A stretch of DNA of 5,186 bases, taken from positions 1-5,186 of the forward strand of contig CANQXN010000127.1 in the NCBI GenBank assembly GCA_947627815.1, in the 5' to 3' direction. Shown here in pieces: positions 1 to 4,204 of the stretch; position 1 is the stretch's first letter; every line of letters begins with the position of its first letter. This DNA is from an uncultured Clostridia bacterium (GTDB lineage: Bacteria; Bacillota; Clostridia; Oscillospirales; CAG-272). The notes under the pieces were generated by a model. It did no database searches. It saw only the letters and a list, made by a program, of their open reading frames with translations, and was not told where the DNA came from. A program made the position numbers and the translations under genes.

Positions 1-1
1 G

Positions 2-493
2 CTCCGCTATTTCAACCCCGTCGGGGCGCATGAAAGCGGACTGATCGGCGAGGACCCGAAAGGCATTCCCAACAATCTCACGCCCTATATTGCCAAAGTG
101 GCGATCGGCGAGCTTGGGGAGATTCAGGTTTTCGGAAACGACTATCCCACGCGGGACGGCACCGGCGTGCGCGATTATATCCATGTCGTCGATCTGGCCA
201 AAGGTCATGTCGCAGCGATTGAAAAGCTCGACCAAACGGGCGTTTTTATCTACAATCTCGGCACGGGAAAGGGCTACAGCGTCCTTGAAGTCATCCATGC
301 TTTTGAAAAAGCCTGCGGGCATTCGCTTCCCTATGCCATAAAGCCGAGGCGGGCGGGCGATATCGCCGAATGTTACGCCAACGCCGCCAAAGCGAAAAAA
401 GAGTTGGGGTGGCAGGCGCAGTTCGGCATGGAGGAAATGTGCGCCTCTCTTTGGCGCTGGCAGGTGAAAAATCCGAACGGCTACCGGGGGTAA
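2..493 (+). CDS. galE: UDP-glucose 4-epimerase, C-terminal half (partial at left edge)
   Basis: Interconverts UDP-glucose and UDP-galactose in the cytoplasm (Leloir pathway and supply of sugar precursors for cell-surface glycans); an NAD-dependent extended SDR enzyme. The reading frame is open from base 2, giving 163 residues. They match the C-terminal half of classical GalE from memory of the E. coli protein: LRYFNPVGAH at the start, then GEDPKGIPNNL, FGNDYPTRDGTGVRDYIHV, YNLGTGKGYSVLEV, PRRAGD (the conserved Arg-Asp of the UDP-sugar site) and a typical C-terminal W.W....NP.GY ending. The Rossmann NAD site and the YxxxK catalytic motif lie upstream, outside the window. The frame is intact to a TAA stop, so this is an edge truncation and not a pseudogene. 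A strong hairpin follows the stop. No functional link to the downstream tRNA genes is visible. Confidence 0.96.
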   Translation, partial: LRYFNPVGAHESGLIGEDPKGIPNNLTPYIAKVAIGELGEIQVFGNDYPTRDGTGVRDYIHVVDLAKGHVAAIEKLDQTGVFIYNLGTGKGYSVLEVIHAFEKACGHSLPYAIKPRRAGDIAECYANAAKAKKELGWQAQFGMEEMCASLWRWQVKNPNGYRG

Positions 494-516
494 AAGCAAG
501 CGCAAGGGCGGCACAT

Positions 517-558
517 GCCCTTCCGTGCAAGCACGGAAGGGCGAACCGTCGGTTTTTT
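517..558 (+). terminator. Probable rho-independent terminator of galE
   Basis: A perfect GC-rich hairpin, GCCCTTCCGTG at 517-527 pairing with CACGGAAGGGC at 532-542 around a CAAG loop, lies 23 bases after the galE stop. A run of six T is at 553-558, about ten bases after the stem, with a short inverted AACCG/CGGTT between. The T-run is further from the stem than in a textbook terminator, so efficiency is uncertain, but it separates galE from the tRNA promoter. Confidence 0.7.
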
Positions 559-577
559 CAAAAATTTCAAAAAAGAG

Positions 578-606
578 TTGACAAATCCTGTTTCTTGTGA
601 TAGAAT
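578..606 (+). promoter_or_regulatory. Sigma-A (sigma-70 type) promoter of the tRNA-Thr/tRNA-Gly operon
   Basis: Perfect -35 TTGACA at 578-583, 17-bp spacer, and -10 TAGAAT at 601-606 preceded by an extended TGn (598-600). Transcription would start near 613, giving a leader of about 35 bases before tRNA-Thr. The match is as strong as expected for a stable-RNA promoter. A poly-A/T tract upstream (553-577) could act as an UP-like element. Confidence 0.9.
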
Positions 607-647
607 AAATGTCACTGCGGGCGTTCTGTTTGAGCTACCCCGTATAT

Positions 648-722
648 GCTGGTGTAGCACAGTGGTAGTGCAGCTGATTCGTAATCAGCAGGTCGAAGGT
701 TCAAATCCTTTCACCAGCTCCA
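648..722 (+). tRNA. tRNA-Thr, anticodon CGU
   Basis: Complete cloverleaf: acceptor GCTGGTG (648-654) pairs with CACCAGC (712-718). The D stem is GCAC/GTGC, the anticodon stem GCTGA (673-677)/TCAGC (685-689) with loop TTCGTAA, and the T arm carries TTCAAAT. The anticodon CGT (680-682) reads the Thr codon ACG. CCA is encoded at 720-722 after discriminator U719. It is the first gene of a two-tRNA transcript, with only four bases before tRNA-Gly. Confidence 0.96.
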
Positions 723-726
723 GATC

Positions 727-800
727 GCAGGCGTAGCTCAATGGCAGAGCGCACGCTTCCCAAGCCTGATACGCGGGTTCGATTCCCGTCGCCTGCTCCA
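727..800 (+). tRNA. tRNA-Gly, anticodon CCC, with a C-C mismatch in the anticodon stem
   Basis: Acceptor GCAGGCG (727-733) pairs perfectly with CGCCTGC (790-796). The D arm is GCTC/GAGC, the T arm GCGGG/CCCGT with loop TTCGATT, and CCA is encoded at 798-800. The anticodon loop TTCCCAA (757-763) gives anticodon CCC (759-761), reading GGG. The anticodon stem CACGC/GCCTG pairs at four of five positions; C754 faces C766 in the middle. The molecule is otherwise well formed, so it is probably functional, or a recently diverged isoacceptor under weak selection. Its 3' TCCA is also the first part of the following terminator stem. Confidence 0.93.
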
Positions 801-839
801 AAGAAAAAGAGTCCCCTTGCGGGACTCTTTTTCTTTGGA
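797..839 (+). terminator. Hairpin T1, terminator of the tRNA operon
   Basis: Near-perfect long hairpin: 797-815 (TCCAAAGAAAAAGAGTCCC) pairs with 821-839 around loop CTTGC. The core GAGTCCC/GGGACTC is followed by TTTTTCTTT, as expected for a rho-independent terminator. The stem is symmetric (A-rich left arm, T-rich right arm), so it could terminate from either strand. The left arm includes the tRNA-Gly 3' end (TCCA), and the right arm overlaps the GGA that opens the first repeat. Confidence 0.85.
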
Positions 840-888
840 ATTTAGATGAGGGGAATCGAACCCTATCGATCTCCCGTCGCCTGCTCCA
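837..888 (+). repeat. Repeat unit R1 (52 bp)
   Basis: Starts GGAATTTAGATGAGGGGAAT, continues through CGAACCCTATCGATC and ends TCCCGTCGCCTGCTCCA. The last 17 bases are identical to the 3' end of tRNA-Gly (784-800). The first half contains GGGGAATCGAACCC, close to the reverse complement of a tRNA T-arm. This copy is the most tRNA-like of the three. Confidence 0.9.
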
Positions 889-929
889 AACCGAAAATGC
901 CCCCCGAAGGGGGGCTTTTTTGGTTTGGA
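885..929 (+). terminator. Hairpin T2 between R1 and R2
   Basis: TCCAAACC (885-892) pairs with GGTTTGGA (922-929), and the inner GCCCCCC/GGGGGGC closes a GAA loop, followed by TTTTTT. On the minus strand the inner stem carries a UUCG tetraloop followed by ATTTT, so it reads as a plausible terminator in both directions. Confidence 0.75.
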
Positions 930-978
930 ATTTAGATGAGGGGAATCGAACCCTATCGATCTCCCGTCAGCCTGCTCA
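927..978 (+). repeat. Repeat unit R2 (52 bp)
   Basis: Identical to R1 over the first 42 bases. The tRNA-like end then differs: an extra A gives GTCAGCCTGC, and the terminal CTCCA is shortened to CTCA. The same two changes are present in R3, suggesting R3 and R2 share a more recent ancestor with each other than with R1. Confidence 0.9.
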
Positions 979-1012
979 ACCCCAAAACGCCCCACAGGGG
1001 CTTTTGGGGTTG
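977..1012 (+). terminator. Hairpin T3 between R2 and R3
   Basis: CAACCCCAAAA (977-987) pairs with TTTTGGGGTTG (1002-1012); the inner GCCCC/GGGGC has an ACA loop and a single bulged C. The outer stem differs from T1 and T2 in sequence but is fully complementary. Confidence 0.7.
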
Positions 1013-1061
1013 GAATAGATGAGGGGAATCGAACCCTATCGATCTCCCGTCAGCCTGCTCA
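1012..1061 (+). repeat. Repeat unit R3 (50 bp)
   Basis: Same as R2 except that GGAATTTAGATG has become GGAATAGATG (two bases lost). It ends GTCAGCCTGCTCA directly at hairpin T4. Confidence 0.9.
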
Positions 1062-1096
1062 CCCCCCAAACGCCCCCACAGGGGCTTTGGGGGGTG
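1060..1096 (+). terminator. Hairpin T4, last of the array
   Basis: CACCCCCCAAA (1060-1070) pairs with TTTGGGGGGTG (1086-1096), with inner GCCCC/GGGGC and the same ACA-type loop and bulged C as T3. It is followed by GGAAT, the first five bases of another repeat unit, after which similarity ends. Only three U follow the inner stem, so termination strength is doubtful. Confidence 0.6.
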
Positions 1097-1153
1097 GAAT
1101 ATTGCAAAGTCTGCGTTTTACCCGACCGATGCCGGAGGAATGCGCAGGATCAT

Positions 1154-1174
1154 GCCGATATCTAACATATCGGC
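1154..1174. other. Small perfect inverted repeat after the mini ORF
   Basis: GCCGATAT (1154-1161) and ATATCGGC (1167-1174) are perfectly complementary around a 5-base loop. It lies ten bases beyond the stop of the minus-strand mini ORF. No T-run follows on either strand, so it is not a classical terminator; it could stabilise the mRNA 3' end. Confidence 0.45.
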
Positions 1175-1183
1175 GGCTTCCTG

Positions 1184-1357
1184 TTACCAAGTCTCGTGGG
1201 TAGTTAAATTGATATCCCATGCTGCGGAACAATCAACCTCTTTGCAGTATTTTCCAAATGTCGTACCAATGAAAAGGAGAACGCTCATAACGAGAAGAAG
1301 CGCTACCGAAATGGCGAAGAACCTTGTTTTGCTATATCTGCTACGATTGTTTTTCAT
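1184..1357 (-). CDS. 57-aa mini protein: SipW-type signal peptide plus first TasA-like strand
   Basis: Begins three bases after the stop of the 226-aa gene, with a Shine-Dalgarno AAGGGGGG at 1367-1374 nine bases before the ATG. The protein opens with a basic MKNNRSRYSKTR segment, then a hydrophobic helix at about residues 13-31, then GTTFGKYC (31-38) and AAWDI (45-49), and stops after HETW. The two motifs line up with GTMAKY and AKWDI in the 213-aa TasA-like protein, so this looks like the N-terminus of the same family without the rest of the beta domain. Cleavage near GKY would release a peptide of about 20 residues with two cysteines (C38, C43). In the same frame after TAA the sequence stays open for about 21 more codons to a second TAA. 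It may be a remnant of a deleted TasA-like gene or a genuine small secreted accessory; the intact RBS and frame leave both open. Confidence 0.65.
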   Translation of the reverse strand: MKNNRSRYSKTRFFAISVALLLVMSVLLFIGTTFGKYCKEVDCSAAWDINLTTHETW

Positions 1358-1360
1358 ATT

Positions 1361-2041
1361 TTACATCCCCCCTTTTGTTACCTGTTTAGCCGTGATGGTG
1401 ACTCCATTGCCCGAGTTTGTAAGTGAAAAATTGTTCGGATATTTCTCTCCTGTGTATTTAACCAAAAATACAAATTCAACATCATCCTCACCTGTTTTAA
1501 GAAGATAGTCATTTACGGTGACGGTATATGTATCGCTATCCTCAGCAGCGGTGATGGTGCATGTAATGCCATCCTGATCGATTTCAAGCGTGTCGCTTAA
1601 GCTATATTGTTCTTCCCCTATATACAGAAAAAACGCTACTTCGTTCAAAGGATCAGCGGCATTACTACTATACTCCGTTTCAATAACAATATCAAGGAGC
1701 GCATCTATCTGGCTATGATTCGTCACCGTAAAAGAGCAGATGACACATGGATCATTTCCATCATCACCAAGAATCTCAACCGCTTTATCTCTTCTTTCAT
1801 CATAGTTACTATAATCATATGCCTCCGCTTCGATATCAAACCCCTCCGCCTGCAAGGTAAGACCCGTAATCGTCCCTTTAGAAATAATTTTAGAAAAGGA
1901 GCCGCCGATCAAGATCAGGGCGGTGACAAGCAAGAGAGCAAGACAGGCGATCCCCAGCCGGAAAAACTTGCCCGATTTATGCGTTTTCAAAGGCGCCGCC
2001 TCTGCCGGCAGTTCGGTCGGTCTGTCGTTAGGTTCTGTCAT
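1361..2041 (-). CDS. Divergent TasA/camelysin-like secreted protein with cytoplasmic N-terminal extension
   Basis: 226 aa. A polar, Pro/Glu-rich N-terminus (1-28, ending HKSGKFFR) precedes one membrane segment (about 29-47). Then comes GGSFSKIISKGTITGLTL (46-63), which aligns with GTMAKYMSTGTASGLTV of the 222-aa neighbour, but the A-K-Y signature is replaced by S-K-I. The remaining domain is acidic and beta-rich and ends VTITAKQV, like LTITATQV of the 213-aa protein. Two cysteines (C99, C102) form a CVIC motif, and C161 follows. By homology of layout it is a SipW-linked matrix or fibre protein. The altered cleavage region may mean it is cut inefficiently or stays membrane anchored; that is inference. 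The start overlaps the upstream peptidase stop by 14 bases, with a weak Shine-Dalgarno AGGTAGGG at 2049-2056, indicating translational coupling. No enzyme motif is seen. Confidence 0.75.
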   Translation of the reverse strand: MTEPNDRPTELPAEAAPLKTHKSGKFFRLGIACLALLLVTALILIGGSFSKIISKGTITGLTLQAEGFDIEAEAYDYSNYDERRDKAVEILGDDGNDPCVICSFTVTNHSQIDALLDIVIETEYSSNAADPLNEVAFFLYIGEEQYSLSDTLEIDQDGITCTITAAEDSDTYTVTVNDYLLKTGEDDVEFVFLVKYTGEKYPNNFSLTNSGNGVTITAKQVTKGGM

Positions 2042-2567
2042 GCGTTTTCCCTACCTTTCTTACAAGTTTTAGGATATACTTTGGCACAAAGAGCAGAATG
2101 CCGCCGACCAGCAGAATCGTGCAAAGTCCCGGCGGCGTTTGGAGCCAAAGAATCGCGCGCCCGACACCTGGGAAGACCGCCTTGACTTCGCCGCGAATCC
2201 TTGATGCCGCAAACGGCGCGTCGCCTGTATTATTGGCGTCCCCTTTGGTTGTGGCTTCCCCGTTTTCCAGAGACACCAGCCGATGGGTGATAAGGCTGCC
2301 GTATACATCCTCATAGGTGACAATTTCCCCGGGGTGGTAGCTTGTTTCCCGGTGAATGACAAGCAGCGCGCCCACCGGAAGCTCTGGCTCCATACTGCCG
2401 GAAAGCACCACGGCGCTCCCCCAGCCGAAAACCGTGGGCAGGGGATTTCCCCTTGCGCGCGCGATGGCCGTATAGCCGAATAAACACACGATTAAAAGAA
2501 ACAGCACCGCCAGCGCGCCGGTCACGATCCGCCCGCCAAGCTGTAATCGGTTATTTTTTCGAGCCAT
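2028..2567 (-). CDS. sipW: SipW-like (ER-type, family S26B) signal peptidase I, second copy
   Basis: 179 aa membrane peptidase expected to remove the signal peptides of the neighbouring TasA-like proteins on the outer face of the membrane. Visible: a transmembrane helix at about 14-35, the catalytic Ser in SGSMEPEL (S58), THR at 94-96 supplying the His (H95) that replaces Lys in ER-type enzymes, KGDANN (108-113) with the conserved Asp, and a second transmembrane helix at about 146-164 with a short basic tail. These are the motifs of Bacillus SipW. It lies ten bases after the 222-aa gene and overlaps the 226-aa gene. No Shine-Dalgarno is visible in the AT-rich gap before its ATG, so it probably relies on translational coupling. 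It differs strongly from the other peptidase outside the motifs, so it is not a recent duplicate. Confidence 0.92.
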   Translation of the reverse strand: MARKNNRLQLGGRIVTGALAVLFLLIVCLFGYTAIARARGNPLPTVFGWGSAVVLSGSMEPELPVGALLVIHRETSYHPGEIVTYEDVYGSLITHRLVSLENGEATTKGDANNTGDAPFAASRIRGEVKAVFPGVGRAILWLQTPPGLCTILLVGGILLFVPKYILKLVRKVGKTHDRT

Positions 2568-2577
2568 AGTGTTTTTA

Positions 2578-3246
2578 TTATGCCGGATCTTTTGCCTGCA
2601 CCGCGATGACGGTCAAAGTGCCAAATTTAGGTGCATTTTTCACTATATCCATATCCGCTTCATTGTTACTTTCCGCCGGATCATCCGAAATGTTGATATA
2701 CGCCCACTCATAGCAAACATAAATGGTTTTGCTATTGCCTGATGCACTTTTGCGTGATGCAAGTGTAAAGTTGTAGGAATCCTCCGTGGAGAGATCGTCA
2801 CCAACACCGAATCCTGACGGTGGGGTGTCATCCGACCCGGTATCGACGACCGCAAATTTCAGAGCGTCATTGCCATAGTCGGTAGGCAAAAACGAGCTGA
2901 GTCCTTCTATTGTAATGTCAGCGGCCACATCGCTTTCGTTTTTGATCACGATTTCCGCATAACCCCATGTGCCGGGAATGATCGTAGTTGCTCCCTCAGG
3001 CACCTCGACTTCTTCGTCCAATGAATCAACTTTCCACGAGATAGAGGTCAAATCCACATTTCCGTCTACGATATCATCATCGCCAACTATTATACTCCAC
3101 CTCGCTACCGTTACCGTCAAGCCGGACGCAGTCCCCGTACTCATATATTTCGCCATGGTGCCGGGAAGGATGTAGACTGCCAACAGCATGACAACCAGCA
3201 TAAGACACGCGGCTTTGAGAAAGCCGTTTTTCTTTATCTCGTTCAT
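2578..3246 (-). CDS. TasA/camelysin-like SipW-dependent secreted protein (222 aa)
   Basis: Likely an exported beta-sandwich subunit of a TasA-type fibre or matrix. N-terminus MNEIKKNGFLKAA, hydrophobic segment about 11-29, then PGTMAKYMSTGT (28-39), the cleavage-region signature of SipW substrates, followed by the ARW strand motif at 48-50. The family-like PGTWGYAEIVIKN (91-103) and YVCYEWAY (176-183) follow, and the C-terminal strand is LTVIAVQ. The mature domain is acidic. A strong Shine-Dalgarno TAGGAGG (3256-3262) lies nine bases before the ATG, and the second SipW-like peptidase follows ten bases after the stop. Its first 35 residues and their DNA are very close to those of the 213-aa gene, while the mature domains are much less alike. 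No catalytic motif is seen, so a protease activity as once proposed for camelysin is not supported here. Confidence 0.87.
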   Translation of the reverse strand: MNEIKKNGFLKAACLMLVVMLLAVYILPGTMAKYMSTGTASGLTVTVARWSIIVGDDDIVDGNVDLTSISWKVDSLDEEVEVPEGATTIIPGTWGYAEIVIKNESDVAADITIEGLSSFLPTDYGNDALKFAVVDTGSDDTPPSGFGVGDDLSTEDSYNFTLASRKSASGNSKTIYVCYEWAYINISDDPAESNNEADMDIVKNAPKFGTLTVIAVQAKDPA

Positions 3247-3328
3247 CGGTCGTAACCTCCTAAGTTTTTTTGGGGGCGTTTTTGTGTCACTTCCGCTTTT
3301 CTCCGCTTGATTTAAGCCCTTAAAGGTA

Positions 3329-3361
3329 CTGCTTTTCCCTTGTTTTCGCTCCGAAAAGCAG
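3329..3361 (-). other. Inverted repeat, 9-bp stem
   Basis: CTGCTTTTC (3329-3337) and GAAAAGCAG (3353-3361) are perfectly complementary around a 15-base loop. CCTTTAA occurs on both sides of it on the minus strand. No T-run follows, so a terminator role is unlikely. Confidence 0.5.
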
Positions 3362-3392
3362 CACTGTTAAAGGTTTAAATGTTTCAGCCACA

Positions 3393-3470
3393 GCAGACAG
3401 CCTCGGCGCCACATCCGGGGCTGTCCGTCCGCAGTTGTATGGAACCGCAGGCGGCTTCGAGGCCGTCTGC
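3393..3470 (-). other. Long inverted repeat, 13-bp arms with one mismatch
   Basis: GCAGACAGCCTCG (3393-3405) and CGAGGCCGTCTGC (3458-3470) pair except at one position, enclosing a 52-base GC-rich segment in which CCGCAG occurs twice as a direct repeat. It begins 24 bases after the stop of the 213-aa gene on the minus strand. It lacks a downstream T-run, so it is more likely a stability or processing stem than an intrinsic terminator. Confidence 0.5.
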
Positions 3471-3494
3471 TTATGATTGAGGGGGAAGAGTTAA

Positions 3495-4136
3495 TTAGTC
3501 ACCCGTACCATTATCGGGTTCAACCTGAGTTGCGGTGATGGTCAGACTGCCAATAGTAATTTCGGTTGGAGTTTTTCCCATTGCCGTATCTTTCGCATTG
3601 TTATCAGCGTCTACTTCGTATGTCCACTGATAGACAACATAAATATATGCCACACCCTCCGGTGCAAGTGTAGCGCTATTACCCCCCGAGGAAAGGTCTG
3701 TACCACCTGTAGTTATATCGCTGTAAGAACTTTTCTCACTCGCCTGCTGATAGCAGCCGAAAGTCAGACCTGAAGATGGGTCGTCAATGGTCGGTGCGGT
3801 AAATTTGGACACCTGCAAAGTGGCATTCACTTCACCTTTATTTTCAACCTTAATTACCGCATAACCCCAAGTTCCGGGAGCCATTTTGGTATTATCAACA
3901 GCACTTGTCGCACTTTTGTTCGCCGCAATTGTCCAACTGAGGGTGGACAAACCTGTCTCGAAAGTCGAACCATTGACTTGTATATCCCATTTTGCCGGAG
4001 TAAGAGCAGAAACTCCTGCGCTACCCGTGCTTGTATATTTCGCCATGGTTCCGGAAAGGACGCAGGTGGCAAGCATCATGACAACAAGCATCAGACCGGC
4101 GGCCTTGAGAAAGCCGTTTTTCTTTGTCTTGTTCAT
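3495..4136 (-). CDS. TasA/camelysin-like SipW-dependent secreted protein (213 aa)
   Basis: Predicted fibre or matrix subunit exported by Sec and matured by the adjacent SipW-like peptidase. N-terminus MNKTKKNGFLKAA, hydrophobic segment about 12-28, the SipW-substrate signature SGTMAKYTSTG (28-38) and the first strand motif AKWDI (48-52). These are followed by MAPGTWGYAVIKVENKG (85-101), then YVVYQWTYEVDADNNAKDT (166-184), which resembles the W..(x)D-N-x-x-DT region of TasA/CalY proteins, and a C-terminal LTITATQVE strand. The mature chain is rich in Ser, Thr, Gly and Ala. A strong Shine-Dalgarno GGAGG (4146-4150) lies nine bases before the ATG. The gene starts 68 bases after the first peptidase, consistent with one transcript. 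In TasA fibres the mature N-terminal strand inserts into the next subunit; whether that holds here is inference. Confidence 0.88.
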   Translation of the reverse strand: MNKTKKNGFLKAAGLMLVVMMLATCVLSGTMAKYTSTGSAGVSALTPAKWDIQVNGSTFETGLSTLSWTIAANKSATSAVDNTKMAPGTWGYAVIKVENKGEVNATLQVSKFTAPTIDDPSSGLTFGCYQQASEKSSYSDITTGGTDLSSGGNSATLAPEGVAYIYVVYQWTYEVDADNNAKDTAMGKTPTEITIGSLTITATQVEPDNGTGD

Positions 4137-4204
4137 GTTTCAAAACCTCCAGAATATTTTTTGATGTATGTAATTTCCGATGCCGTGTGGCGGCGGCGCG
4201 GTGA

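Larger units (their letters stand above)
797..1100 (+). repeat. Array of tRNA-3'-end repeats alternating with covarying hairpins
   Basis: Layout: tRNA-Gly 3' end, hairpin T1, repeat R1, T2, R2, T3, R3, T4, then a GGAAT remnant at 1096-1100. The three R segments are almost identical and end with the tRNA-Gly acceptor-like GCCTGCTC(C)A. The four hairpins differ in stem sequence but each is self-complementary over long arms. This accounts for the gene-free stretch up to the mini ORF at 1184; between 1101 and 1183 I see only one small hairpin. Possible explanations are serial duplication of a tRNA 3' end plus terminator, remains of site-specific integration at the tRNA 3' end, or a dispersed small repeat family. 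The structure is seen directly; the origin is inference. Confidence 0.85.
3247..3494 (-). other. Structured intergenic region between the two TasA-like genes
   Basis: This 248-bp gap holds no credible gene. It contains two long inverted repeats (3393-3470 and 3329-3361) and the ribosome binding site of the next gene at 3256-3262. I found no convincing sigma-A promoter on the minus strand and no hairpin followed directly by a T-run. It may be an mRNA processing or stability element setting the ratio of the two subunits, or the leader of a separate transcript. Confidence 0.5.

Noticed and set aside
515..736. 73-codon plus-strand frame across the promoter and tRNA-Thr
   Set aside because: It overlaps the terminator, the promoter and a complete tRNA gene; no coding signal.
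738..995. 85-codon minus-strand frame with a repeated GDGRSIGFDSPHLNSK segment
   Set aside because: It runs antisense through tRNA-Gly and the R1/R2 repeats; the protein repeat merely reflects the DNA repeat, and ESNPRIRLGK-type text is typical of frames antisense to tRNA genes.
797..1100. CRISPR array
   Set aside because: The repeated segment is about 50 bp, there are only three copies, and the intervening pieces are self-complementary hairpins related to each other, not unique spacers.
797..1100. Integron attC-like hairpin array
   Set aside because: Hairpins are separated by conserved tRNA-derived DNA, no cassette genes lie between them and no integrase gene is in the window.
1140..1508. 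122-codon plus-strand frame preceded by a GGAGG
   Set aside because: It lies antisense to the mini ORF and the 226-aa gene, and the hydrophobic stretch is the complement of their coding sequence; no recognisable domain.
1607..2185. 192-codon plus-strand frame
   Set aside because: Fully opposite the 226-aa TasA-like gene and the end of the second peptidase gene; composition is Arg/Lys-rich with no family motif and no RBS.
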